A stretch of 64,000 nucleotides of DNA from Arenibacter hampyeongensis (GCF_002909255.1 NZ_PIOB01000002.1:558001-622000), one strand, 5' to 3'. Positions 1 through 9,179 are shown, numbered from the stretch's first letter. Program-made: numbers and translations. Notes: generated by a model not told the origin, from the letters alone.

Positions 1-1
1 C

Positions 2-502
2 ATCATTGAAATTTTGGACGATGAAGAAAAACCTGTTCCAGATGGCATGCCGGGAGAACTGACCATTACAACCTTAGGTGTTGAAGGCATGCCTTTACTG
101 AGATTTAAAACTGGAGATATTGTTAAAGCACATACCTCCAAATGCTCCTGTGAAAGAAATACCCAACGCCTAGGCCCCGTCATTGGCAGAAAAAAACAAA
201 TGATAAAGTACAAGGGTACCACACTGTATCCCCCAGCAATGTACAACGTACTCAATTATTTTAATGAAATAGAAGCCTTTGTAATCGAAATTGCCCATAA
301 CGATATAGGAACAGATGAAATTTGTATTAAAATAGCCACTCCGAATCCTACAGATGCATTATTACAAACAATCAAAGATCACTTTCGGGCAAAGTTAAGG
401 GTACTCCCTAAAATTGAATTCCATGATTTTACAACCCTTCAGGAATTGAGATTTCCCAAAATGAGTAGAAAACCAGTTATGGTAATAGACCATCGACTTT
501 AA
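2..502 (+). CDS. Phenylacetate-CoA ligase family protein, C-terminal part (5' end outside window)
   Basis: The reading frame is open from the window edge, so only about the last 166 residues of an adenylate-forming enzyme are present. The segment TTLGVEGMPLLRFKTGD is the hinge region typical of phenylacetate-CoA ligases (PaaK family), where the Arg and Asp contact AMP and ribose. The following part (GRKKQMIKYKGTTLYP) matches the small C-terminal AMP-binding domain that swings in for thioesterification. Such enzymes activate aryl or other carboxylic acids to CoA thioesters in the cytoplasm. The substrate cannot be told from this fragment. Family assignment is fairly sure; the gene start lies outside the window. 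Confidence 0.8.
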   Translation: MIEILDDEEKPVPDGMPGELTITTLGVEGMPLLRFKTGDIVKAHTSKCSCERNTQRLGPVIGRKKQMIKYKGTTLYPPAMYNVLNYFNEIEAFVIEIAHNDIGTDEICIKIATPNPTDALLQTIKDHFRAKLRVLPKIEFHDFTTLQELRFPKMSRKPVMVIDHRL

Positions 503-688
503 TTTTGAAGCCTAGACTTGGCTCATCCGAAACATTAAATTTGTAACTCTTACGCTAATTTCTTACATTATAAAGCCATACAGCCAATATTCCGATCCTT
601 TAACCATTTTCAACCTTTGTACCTAGTTTATTTTGGGTTTGGCCAACGAAACTAATAGTCAAATTTATTATTGCATTAAAATTGGTAT

Positions 689-696
689 TACATTTG
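689..696 (+). promoter_or_regulatory. Bacteroidota -7 box (TACATTTG)
   Basis: TACATTTG fits the Bacteroidota sigma-A consensus TAnnTTTG. Transcription would start near 703, about 24 nt before the ATG at 727. This agrees with the signal-peptide start and argues against the upstream in-frame TTG at 682. A TTG lies 15 nt upstream (671-673), shorter than the usual 19-20 nt spacing, so the -33 element is weak. Confidence 0.4.
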
Positions 697-726
697 ATTA
701 ATCATTGGCAATTCCAGTGTATCACT

Positions 727-3633
727 ATGAAAAAACAAATATTTATCTGCATTCTACTATTTTGTATTCCCTTTATGGGAATAGGCCAAAAATTGGGCAA
801 TCAGGAAATAAAAGATTTAATCGACTCCTATAAGAAGGACATCCGAGGGCCCTATAAGGAAATTCGCTGGTTCTGCACGGATGGCAGTATACGCCAGCCC
901 AAAGACCCATGTCCGGATAATATTGGCCCAGGGGTTCAGCACGCCACCTATAAAAACTCGATAACCGATCTTGGAAAGAGCAACCACCTCTTCTTTGGGC
1001 AAATTTTAGCCTATACGAGCAAAGAGGAATTTTGGGATTTAGATCATAATAACTCCAGACTTAAGCAGTATCAAGTGGACAAGTATTTAAGAGCTGTTGA
1101 TAACGGCTGGATTCTACAAAAGGGTCAGTTTTATCGCGGTGCCCTACAAGCGGAGGACGAAGAGGCCTGGGGCGTGGATTTTTATAAATGGCTATTATCA
1201 AACACCGAAAATTTAACCAAAAACTTTTTTCTCATTCGACAGTCCTTAAAGGATATTCCACATAATGGTGATGATAATCTGTCCCAAATTATCAGGAGCG
1301 ATTCCAAGGTAATATCAGATTTAATCCCAGAATTTATGGACTTAAGGGTTAAGATCCATAGTCAACCCGATGCTGGGGATATTAATAGCGTTATGGACTT
1401 TAAAGTTAAAAATAGCAACAAGCTATCTAACGAAAATAAAGCCAAAATTGATGCTTTGGTGTCCACCATGGCCAATTTCTACAAACCAATAGATATTGCG
1501 CAGATACAAAAAAACACACCTCTTGTCAAGGATAGTCCCATCGGGGTTTCAATAAAAACCTTTGCGACAAGCTACAGCGGTGAACAAAATGCCGCAGTGC
1601 TTATTCCGGCTACGGCCGAGTTGCTTTTAGATATAAGAAAGGCCGTTTTAATGGAAGAAAATGCTGTAGCCCGTCTTCAGTTATTGGAAGCCTCTTTAAA
1701 ATTGGAAGAAATAATATTCAAAAATTCTCCCCAATGGCAGCCAGTTGACCTAAACGGGTTGTTGGATAAAGTATGCTATTTGGGTATGGCCAATGCAGGG
1801 GCAGGTTATATAGAACTTGCGGAATGGGAACAACTTAATTTATCCGTTAAAGGGTCCAACACAAGCTCCATGTCCCTTGGGCAACTTACCACAGTATTGG
1901 AAAATGCACGTAGGGAAGTGGAATGGAGTTCTTCCATGGTAAAGGCAAATTATCAGGAAATCGTAGATATATTTACTGCTTTTGAACCAAAGGCCTACGG
2001 TTTTATAGACGATAAAATAAGAGGATCCATTGCGCTGCATTTAGGCCAGACCGTAGGGGAATTGGGCGATATCATTGCACAGGAATCCGCTTTGACCAAT
2101 AAGGCCTTTGATATAGACAACCAAAGTGGCCTGCGCGGTCTCAATCCAGGATATGCCATGGGCGAATTGGTAGTGGTCAGCGGTTCTCCCGATGAGATCG
2201 AGGTGTCCTCGGACAAAATTTATGTTTTTCAACGTCCGCCGTCCGATCTTAAACCAATTGCAGGTATTGCCACGGTTTCAGAGGGCAATATGGTTTCCCA
2301 TGTACAGCTATTGGCGCGGAATATGGGCATCCCCAATACCGCCCTTGGAGATGATAATCTAAAAAGCCTTCAAAAATTTAGCGGAGAAATAATATTTTAT
2401 GCGGTATCCAATAAGGGCAATGTTATTATGAAGTTGGAAAAGGATATGTCCGAAGAGGAACGCAATTTGTTTGTCAAGTTGGAACGTAAGGAAGAAAGAA
2501 TTGAAGTACCCATAGAGAATATAAGGTTGGACGAAACCGCAATACTAAACCTGAGATCGGTGGATGCAGAGGATTCGGGTAAACTTTGCGGACCAAAGGC
2601 AGCCAATTTGGGACAGTTAAAAAAAATGTTCCCGGAAAAGGTGGTGGAAGGCTTGGTTATTCCCTTCGGAATATTTCGGGACCATATGAACCAACCTATG
2701 CCCAATCAATCAGGCAGCTATTGGGAGTATCTCAGCTCCACCTTTAAGCAGGCTGAAAACATGCGTTCCGACGGCATTCCGGAAGGGGAGGTAGAAAACT
2801 ATCAATTACGGCAATTGGAAAGCCTAAGGGAGGCCATAAAGGTAATGCCAATGAAAGCCGAATTCATTTCCCAATTGGAACGCGACTTTAAAGAGGTGCT
2901 TGGCAAGGCTATTGGTGAAATCCCAGTTTTTCTGAGAAGCGACACCAACATGGAGGATTTGAAGAATTTTACCGGAGCGGGATTAAACCTCACCATTTTC
3001 AATGTTGCAGCAAAAGAAAAAATAATTTCGGGAATTAAGGACGTTTGGGCTTCCCCTTATTCTGAACGCAGTTTTAAATGGAGACAAAAATACCTCCTAA
3101 ACCCTGAAAATGTATTCCCTTCCATTTTGGTCATCCCAAGTGTGGACGTGGATTATTCCGGTGTACTGATTACTAAAGGGATAAGTTCTGGCAATCCTGA
3201 GGATTTGACCATTGCTTTTAGCAGGGGGGCCGGTGGTGCAGTCGATGGCCAATCGGCAGAAACTTACTTAATAAAGGATATTGGCGGCACCCAATTACTG
3301 GCACCAGCTAGGGAAATGTACCATAACAGACTTCCTGCAACAGGAGGAACTGAAAAACGAATGTCCACTTTTGAAAATTTCATCCTTAGCCACGAAAATA
3401 TTAAGGAAATAAGGGATTTTGCCAAGACTATTCGTATCACTATGCCCAGGGAAACACAATCGGATTATGAAGGGGCCTATGATGTGGAGTTGGGATTCCA
3501 AAACAATAAACTTTGGTTGTTCCAAATTCGCCCTTTTGTAGAAAATAAAAAGGCATTAAGTTCCAATTATTTGGAATCTATCACCCCAAATATTGATTTG
3601 AATAAAAGCATACCACTTTCTAAAAAGATATAA
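727..3633 (+). CDS. Exported PEP-utilising/ATP-grasp (PPDK N-terminal-like) dikinase-like protein
   Basis: This 968-residue protein starts with a clear signal peptide (MKKQIFICILLF...GIGQ), which fixes the start at 727. About 450 residues without a recognised domain follow. A PEP-utilising mobile domain then carries GNMVSHVQLLARN, with the presumed phosphoacceptor His525. The C-terminal third is a PPDK/PEP-synthase-type ATP-grasp domain: GPKAANL near 640, RSDTNMED with Arg737, VWASPYSER, and a final DVELGF...LFQIRPF like the DIEWA...QARP end of this family. Phosphohistidine before ATP-grasp is the order of plant glucan water dikinases, the reverse of PPDK and PEP synthase. Key residues look intact. 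The next gene, an exported serine hydrolase, starts 1 nt after the stop, so they are probably co-translated. The substrate is unknown, and a source of ATP outside the cytoplasm is not obvious. Confidence 0.75.
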   Translation: MKKQIFICILLFCIPFMGIGQKLGNQEIKDLIDSYKKDIRGPYKEIRWFCTDGSIRQPKDPCPDNIGPGVQHATYKNSITDLGKSNHLFFGQILAYTSKEEFWDLDHNNSRLKQYQVDKYLRAVDNGWILQKGQFYRGALQAEDEEAWGVDFYKWLLSNTENLTKNFFLIRQSLKDIPHNGDDNLSQIIRSDSKVISDLIPEFMDLRVKIHSQPDAGDINSVMDFKVKNSNKLSNENKAKIDALVSTMANFYKPIDIAQIQKNTPLVKDSPIGVSIKTFATSYSGEQNAAVLIPATAELLLDIRKAVLMEENAVARLQLLEASLKLEEIIFKNSPQWQPVDLNGLLDKVCYLGMANAGAGYIELAEWEQLNLSVKGSNTSSMSLGQLTTVLENARREVEWSSSMVKANYQEIVDIFTAFEPKAYGFIDDKIRGSIALHLGQTVGELGDIIAQESALTNKAFDIDNQSGLRGLNPGYAMGELVVVSGSPDEIEVSSDKIYVFQRPPSDLKPIAGIATVSEGNMVSHVQLLARNMGIPNTALGDDNLKSLQKFSGEIIFYAVSNKGNVIMKLEKDMSEEERNLFVKLERKEERIEVPIENIRLDETAILNLRSVDAEDSGKLCGPKAANLGQLKKMFPEKVVEGLVIPFGIFRDHMNQPMPNQSGSYWEYLSSTFKQAENMRSDGIPEGEVENYQLRQLESLREAIKVMPMKAEFISQLERDFKEVLGKAIGEIPVFLRSDTNMEDLKNFTGAGLNLTIFNVAAKEKIISGIKDVWASPYSERSFKWRQKYLLNPENVFPSILVIPSVDVDYSGVLITKGISSGNPEDLTIAFSRGAGGAVDGQSAETYLIKDIGGTQLLAPAREMYHNRLPATGGTEKRMSTFENFILSHENIKEIRDFAKTIRITMPRETQSDYEGAYDVELGFQNNKLWLFQIRPFVENKKALSSNYLESITPNIDLNKSIPLSKKI

Positions 3634-3634
3634 G

Positions 3635-4894
3635 ATGCGCAAGTATATTAATTATATTGTTTTACTACTGATCTGTTCTGCATTTACTACTGCGAGCTAT
3701 TACCCTATTGACGGTTATTTGCACACAGGAATCAAGCGATTGAAGTATTTGGAACTCGTAAAAAGTGGGGAACTCAAGTCTACCACGGTAATTCCTCCCG
3801 GGGCTCAAAAGTCCTATATGGATATTGAACTGAACCTGCTTTCCAAAAAGGAGGATAGTGTGGGAGCCTTTCTAATGGTGGATGAGCAATTCCAAAAAGA
3901 CATCAATTCCCTATTTAGGGGATTGGACAAAAGTTATTCCATTGCCGTTTTGGATATTTCCGATATAGACAGTGTTCGATTTGCCAAGCGAAATGAAACT
4001 GCAGGCTATCAACCTGGAAGTGTTGGTAAATTGGCCGTAATGGTTGCATTGTTTAACCAATTGGAGAAAATATATCCGGATTCTTTTGAAAAACGACTGG
4101 AACTTTTACGTTCCAAATCCGTAAAATCGGGCGTTTGGGGATTGACCGATGAGCATACCGTACCCATTTTTAATATGGAAACGAATAAACTTCTAAAAAG
4201 ACAGGTGATCGCCAGTGATGTATTTACATTGTTCGAATGGGCAGACCATATGCTTTCAGTTAGCAACAACGGAGCTGCCAGTATTGTATGGCGGGAAGCT
4301 TTGTTAATGGCCGCCTTCTGTGAATCCTATCCCGCCCTGACCCAGGAGGAAGCGGATACCTACTTTACGACTACGCCAAAAAAGGAATTGACAGATTTGG
4401 CCAATGACGTGGTAAACCTACCTTTAAGGGAACTGGGAATTACCACGGATGAATGGAGGTTAGGAAGCTTTTTTACGTCAGGGCCCAATCGCTACGTAGG
4501 TGACAAAGGGGGCAGTATTGGTTCTCCTGTGGGTTTGATGAAATTTTTGATTCAGTTGGAGCAGGGAAAGGTGGTGGACGAAGCATCCAGCTTGGAGATG
4601 AAGCGTCTAATGTACATGACGGACCGAAGAATTAGATATGCCCAATCCCCGGCCTTAAAGCCTGCCGCCGTTTATTTTAAATCGGGCAGTTTATATAAAT
4701 GCGACAGAAGTAAAGGCGAAGCCTGTGGAAAATACATGGGCAATGTAACCAATTATATGAATTCAGTGGCCATTATAGAACATCCGGACAATTGCAAATA
4801 TATGGTGGTACTGATGACCAACGTATTGCGAAAGAATTCTGCTACGGACCATATGACCTTGGCCAGTAGTGTCGACAAAATTATTAAACGCTAA
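3635..4894 (+). CDS. Exported SxxK serine hydrolase (class A beta-lactamase/PBP-like fold)
   Basis: The protein of 419 residues has an N-terminal signal peptide (hydrophobic residues about 7-20). Three active-site motifs of the penicillin-binding/beta-lactamase superfamily are visible: SVGK with Ser129 and Lys132, SNN with Ser210 and Asn212, and KSG at Lys349. The family acylates its nucleophilic serine with beta-lactams or peptidoglycan peptides; a periplasmic peptidase-like role is possible, but no substrate can be assigned. It begins 1 nt after the exported dikinase-like gene, suggesting a bicistronic unit. Its last 11 nt overlap the 3' end of the convergent transporter gene. It is longer than class A beta-lactamases (about 290 residues), with an extra N-terminal segment of roughly 100 residues. 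Confidence 0.7.
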   Translation: MRKYINYIVLLLICSAFTTASYYPIDGYLHTGIKRLKYLELVKSGELKSTTVIPPGAQKSYMDIELNLLSKKEDSVGAFLMVDEQFQKDINSLFRGLDKSYSIAVLDISDIDSVRFAKRNETAGYQPGSVGKLAVMVALFNQLEKIYPDSFEKRLELLRSKSVKSGVWGLTDEHTVPIFNMETNKLLKRQVIASDVFTLFEWADHMLSVSNNGAASIVWREALLMAAFCESYPALTQEEADTYFTTTPKKELTDLANDVVNLPLRELGITTDEWRLGSFFTSGPNRYVGDKGGSIGSPVGLMKFLIQLEQGKVVDEASSLEMKRLMYMTDRRIRYAQSPALKPAAVYFKSGSLYKCDRSKGEACGKYMGNVTNYMNSVAIIEHPDNCKYMVVLMTNVLRKNSATDHMTLASSVDKIIKR

Positions 4895-7739
4895 TTTTTT
4901 TAAAGATAGTCAGAATCTTGGCGGCCTTTTTTCTTGCCTTTTCATTGGAATCCTCCAAAACCATTTCCAATATGGGATTAAATTTGGGATCTCGGGTTTT
5001 TTCAATTAGAAAAAGCACCGCTAGTTTTAGCTTTATGTCCTTTCGCTTTAAAAGGGACAAATAACTTTCGGATTCGCTAAGGACCTTTATATTGAGATTC
5101 TTTAAATTTTCTTCGGAAATTTCACCTGCCTGTATGATGGATTCCGCCACAGGTATTAATTCCTTTTTAAGCTGTATATCCAGGATATTGTCCAAAAACT
5201 CAATAGCATGTATCCGCTGTTCCTCCTTCCCTTTTAATATGGCATTAAGAATTGGATCCACGTCCTGTGGAGGATATTTTATACCCAAAAATTGAAAGAT
5301 CCGCTGTAATTGCCGGTCCAACCGTAGTTCCAGCAAATGTATAAGGCCGTTCCTAGCTTCATTTTCCTCTTTTGACTCCAGTTTTTCCGGGTTCTTTTTA
5401 TACTGTAATACTATTTGGGTATGAATTACGGACAGTGTACTTTGGTACAGATGGCACTCGTCCAAAATCTTATCTACAATAAAACGATCCTTTATTTTAA
5501 GATGCGGATACTTCCATTTTAGGTGTTTTAAAGCTTCAATAGCCTCAATTTTCACGGTATGCTCCGTATCTTCTGTAAGTTTTATTAAGGTATTGATGGC
5601 CTTTTGGGAAGCGAACTTCCCAATAACTCTAACTACGTAGGCGGTATCATCCGGATCAATGATTTCTTTTCTTAATCCCTCAAACAAGATATCAATGATA
5701 GGCTCCCCGTAAAAGAAGAGGGCTTCCATAGCCGATTTTCTAGTTTCCTTACTCGATAATTTGGATATAATAACATCAATAAACTGCTTGTCCAAGGTTT
5801 TTGATGCCGAAAGGATTGCAGTGTTGATAGTCTGATCGTCCTCCAAATTAAGCTGGCTATGTAATACCTCGTAAAACTTTTCAACTTTGGCATTACCAAT
5901 GGTTTCCAAAATGGCAATAATTTTATTGGTCCTCTCCAGTTCGGAAGTGTTTTGCGATAGCTGGGATAAGGCATTTTCAATTCTTTGTTCCAAACTAAAT
6001 CGGTCCTGCATTACCCTATTATTACGCAGCTCCATGGATAAACCAATTAGTGCCGCATTGGCTATGGTATTGTCTTCTACTGAAAGGTACCTATCCAAAA
6101 GATCCACAGGGTTTAGTTGATAATGCTTTAACAGGTATCTAAAGGCAGAGGTGGTCACTTGTTGATCCTTATCCAAGACCATAGCCTCTAATGCCGGACA
6201 TAAATTTTCAGTATTTAAAAAATAAAGATTTTCAATGGCCAAAGCCCTTACCTTGGCAGACGGATTGTTTAATAGGCCTTTAATAGCCATAAAAAAACGT
6301 TCATCCTTAACTTCCAACGTCTTATTCAACATGTGCAATATCTGATTCTCGGTCCCTGTTTCAAATACCCTGATTACCGTTTCTATAATGGAAGTAACTT
6401 TTATTTCCGATTTGTTCGCCTTCTCTTTTTTAAGGGGACTATATTCCAAGAGACTCTTAAAGGAAATTATATATTCATTCCTTAAATGATAAATAAAATA
6501 CAACCAGATTAATATTAGCCCAATAATAATTATACTGATGTAGGTAGAAGATATTTCCAGACCGTTTATAAAGAAAATTAGAATAAAGCCCGCCATCCCA
6601 GTAGCTATACTATCTACAACAACGTCTGTAAATGTTTTGGTCTTCTTTTTAATTTCTATGGGAATGGGTATCGAAAGCAATTCAGTTGCTGCCTTATTAA
6701 CAGATTGTTTTAAGCTTCCGTCCACAATTTTAATAAACACCACTACCCAGAGTTGAGGCACAACAAGCAGCAGAAAAGAGCCCAACAATATTCCCGAAGG
6801 CAACCACAATAAAGATTTACCAACGCCAAAAGTCCCCACTATACGCTTGGTAAGGAATAACTGTATCAAAAGGGAAATAACGCTCAAGGTAGAAAACCAA
6901 AATCCAAAAAAGGAGGTTAATTCATCTTGGTCCTGAATAAACCTGGAGGCATAATCACTATACTGATAATCTACCAACTTGGCAACCAAAACACTAATTC
7001 CAATGACCACAGCGATTAAACTCAGCAGCTTGGATTGCTTGATCAACTGAAAAGGGGATTCGGCCTTGGGATTGGAACGACTGGACACCTGAAAAGGATT
7101 CAGTTTCAATACCTCATTTTTCCAAATATAACGGGTTATGGGCAAGCAACACATTAGGAGGACGGCGGCGACAAACAATAAATCCTCGGTGTATAGAATA
7201 TTGGTCAAAAGAGAGGTTAAATAACCTCCAAATATACCCCCGGCAATAGCACCTGCACCAATAAAGCCAAAAACCCGTTTGGCCTCCCTAACATTATATA
7301 CCAAATTGGCCATGACCCAAAACTGTGAAGCGGTCAACAATCCAAAAATAGCCACCCAAACATAAGGGATATATAGGATCAATCCATCACCTAGATTAAA
7401 ATTTAGGGCAAGGCCGAATATCACCAAGGATATAACTGAGCCAATCAATGTGCGATCTACAATAACGTTCAAAGAGTACTTTTCCAAAGCCCTATCATAA
7501 AAAAAGGACCCCACAACAGCCATTATAGCTGTTAAAACATAGCCCAATGGCAGGGCCTCGGAAGTAAGTTCGGATAGAAAAAGGGAATTTATTGTAGGTT
7601 TTACGATCAATAAAACCGTAATGATGAGGAATATATTTAATTGAAGGAGAAATGTTTTGGTCAGTTCCTCCTCTTTTAAATCAAATGCCTTTAGAATGTA
7701 AGTTTTAAACGTTTTAATAAATGAAATTAGGTAGTTCAA
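4884..7739 (-). CDS. Npt/TLC-like nucleotide transporter (MFS fold) with C-terminal HEAT repeats
   Basis: The first ~420 of 951 residues form about 12 hydrophobic segments. REAKRVFGFIGAGAIAGGIFGG near 150-170 resembles the loop found in bacterial relatives of ATP/ADP translocases (Npt1/Npt2, TLC family). The remaining ~520 residues are soluble and helical, with repeated leucine-rich units such as SAKVRALAIENLYFL and HTVKIEAIEALKHLKW, characteristic of HEAT repeats that bind proteins. TLC proteins exchange nucleotides across membranes in obligate intracellular bacteria and plastids; free-living relatives mostly have unknown substrates, so nucleotide transport is an inference. The gene converges on the serine hydrolase at its 3' end. 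A second SxxK hydrolase lies upstream on the same strand after 127 nt. Confidence 0.65.
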   Translation of the reverse strand: MNYLISFIKTFKTYILKAFDLKEEELTKTFLLQLNIFLIITVLLIVKPTINSLFLSELTSEALPLGYVLTAIMAVVGSFFYDRALEKYSLNVIVDRTLIGSVISLVIFGLALNFNLGDGLILYIPYVWVAIFGLLTASQFWVMANLVYNVREAKRVFGFIGAGAIAGGIFGGYLTSLLTNILYTEDLLFVAAVLLMCCLPITRYIWKNEVLKLNPFQVSSRSNPKAESPFQLIKQSKLLSLIAVVIGISVLVAKLVDYQYSDYASRFIQDQDELTSFFGFWFSTLSVISLLIQLFLTKRIVGTFGVGKSLLWLPSGILLGSFLLLVVPQLWVVVFIKIVDGSLKQSVNKAATELLSIPIPIEIKKKTKTFTDVVVDSIATGMAGFILIFFINGLEISSTYISIIIIGLILIWLYFIYHLRNEYIISFKSLLEYSPLKKEKANKSEIKVTSIIETVIRVFETGTENQILHMLNKTLEVKDERFFMAIKGLLNNPSAKVRALAIENLYFLNTENLCPALEAMVLDKDQQVTTSAFRYLLKHYQLNPVDLLDRYLSVEDNTIANAALIGLSMELRNNRVMQDRFSLEQRIENALSQLSQNTSELERTNKIIAILETIGNAKVEKFYEVLHSQLNLEDDQTINTAILSASKTLDKQFIDVIISKLSSKETRKSAMEALFFYGEPIIDILFEGLRKEIIDPDDTAYVVRVIGKFASQKAINTLIKLTEDTEHTVKIEAIEALKHLKWKYPHLKIKDRFIVDKILDECHLYQSTLSVIHTQIVLQYKKNPEKLESKEENEARNGLIHLLELRLDRQLQRIFQFLGIKYPPQDVDPILNAILKGKEEQRIHAIEFLDNILDIQLKKELIPVAESIIQAGEISEENLKNLNIKVLSESESYLSLLKRKDIKLKLAVLFLIEKTRDPKFNPILEMVLEDSNEKARKKAAKILTIFKKISV

Positions 7740-7866
7740 TTTTTATGCGTTTTAAAAAAAAATTCAACAGCACTCCTATCTAAAATAGATCTATAGAAGA
7801 TTAAAGCCAAAATTACTTTATTGGCCAACATTATGCGAATTAATTAAGGGAATTATAATAAGAGAC

Positions 7867-8808
7867 TTAGTTAACGGCCAAATGCACGCGCTCTGCCTTC
7901 AATACTTTTTCAACAGGCCTAACCAGATCCCTAATGATTTGCTCACCTCCGGCATCGTCTATTAAGGCTACCAAAATATAACGGCGATTGGGATTATTTC
8001 CCCAAACCAGAATGGAATCGGAATGAAAGGTTCTCCAAGAGCCCGATTTTCTATATAGTCTGGCGTCAGGAGCAATATTGTCCAGTGTATTTACAAATTT
8101 ATGATGCAGTTCTGGGTCGCCCATAATATCCAACATTTGTTTGGAGCGGCCCTTGCTAACCAGTTTGCCATTGGCCAATAGATAATAATACCTGCAAACT
8201 TGGTTTACTGTTGCCGCATGCGACAAATTCTTTAGGGGTTCCCTATTGGTATCACCACCGCTTCCGTACCTTTTACCTACCCATAGTCCACCACCTTGGC
8301 TCTCATCATAGAACATATATTTTGGATCGGTCATTACGGACTCTATTTTATCATATCCCAATCGATCGATCATTCTAGTGGTTGCTTCGTTATTGGATTT
8401 GCTGATCATTGATCGCATATCCTTCCTTATTTCCTGAGTTTCCTTTAATTCCCCCTTTTCCAGGGCATCCATAGAGGACAGCAATACCGCTATTTTTGGC
8501 AAGCTGGCAGCATACATCATGTAATTGCCATTAATGCTCGCATATTTTGCATTTTCCGGATTGGATAAGTCTACTATGCCAACTGCCATCTTATTGTTGT
8601 TCATTAATGATTTCCAGGTAGGATTGGACATTAGTTCCTTTTCCAAACTTGCTTGCAAGGCACTATTAGTTAAACTGGGCAAGGGCTTAACCTTGGCATC
8701 GCCTATATTAATGGGCAGGTCTTTTTGCGCCAAAGCCAAACCTGAACATACAAATACGCACAAAATTCCAATTACGCGCATTTTCAAATGAAAATAAGAT
8801 TTACCCAT
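7867..8808 (-). CDS. Exported class A beta-lactamase-like serine hydrolase
   Basis: The product of up to 313 residues shows SLPK (Ser102, Lys105), SNN (Ser138, Asn140) and KSG (Lys254), the three catalytic motifs of the class A beta-lactamase/transpeptidase superfamily. A signal peptide (MRVIGILCVFVCSGLALAQ) begins at the tenth codon, so translation may start at 8781 rather than 8808. I see no obvious omega-loop glutamate equivalent to Glu166, so a true beta-lactamase is less likely than a peptidoglycan-related or general serine hydrolase. It lies upstream of, and on the same strand as, the HEAT-repeat transporter, and is the second such hydrolase within 5 kb. The divergent uridine kinase starts 371 nt away. 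Confidence 0.7.
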   Translation of the reverse strand: MGKSYFHLKMRVIGILCVFVCSGLALAQKDLPINIGDAKVKPLPSLTNSALQASLEKELMSNPTWKSLMNNNKMAVGIVDLSNPENAKYASINGNYMMYAASLPKIAVLLSSMDALEKGELKETQEIRKDMRSMISKSNNEATTRMIDRLGYDKIESVMTDPKYMFYDESQGGGLWVGKRYGSGGDTNREPLKNLSHAATVNQVCRYYYLLANGKLVSKGRSKQMLDIMGDPELHHKFVNTLDNIAPDARLYRKSGSWRTFHSDSILVWGNNPNRRYILVALIDDAGGEQIIRDLVRPVEKVLKAERVHLAVN

Positions 8809-9031
8809 AATATAAACAGTATAATACTGATTGTTAAGAATTAAATATGAACCTCAATTTTATAGAAACACTGCAAAACCGATCAAAGATATTCTATAAT
8901 CGTGTTCGACATCTGTTAAATTTTATACTTCAACAAAAAACAAAGAACCTAATTAATATAACGCTTAATTAGTCATATTCTGATTTTACCCTGTTAAAAT
9001 TTATTACCACTGCACCTAAAAAGGTTCCACT

Positions 9032-9052
9032 ACCTTATTGAAACAATAAGGT
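9032..9052. repeat. Perfect 9-bp inverted repeat, candidate operator
   Basis: ACCTTATTG-AAA-CAATAAGGT is a perfect 9-bp palindrome with a 3-nt spacer. It sits in the 371-nt divergent space between the serine hydrolase (minus) and udk (plus). No T-run follows on either strand, so a regulator-binding site is likelier than a terminator. Apart from this and the udk -7 box I recognise nothing else in 8809-9179. Confidence 0.35.
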
Positions 9053-9154
9053 CCATGTAGGCCGTCTTTATATATACGAAGTAATTGGATAAAAAGTTTA
9101 GGTGTTTATAGGATAGGCATCCATTTTAATCATGACAGTTTGATTGCAAATTGT

Positions 9155-9162
9155 TATTTTTG
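9155..9162 (+). promoter_or_regulatory. -7 box (TATTTTTG) before udk
   Basis: TATTTTTG matches TAnnTTTG and would start transcription near 9169, about 11 nt before the udk ATG. No well-spaced TTG -33 element is seen (the nearest is 12 nt upstream), so confidence is modest. Confidence 0.35.
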
Positions 9163-9179
9163 GAACAAATTAGGGATAC

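Noticed and set aside
682-726. TTG at 682 as the start of the dikinase-like gene
   Set aside because: It would put extra residues before the signal peptide and lies upstream of the likely transcription start; ATG at 727 is far better.
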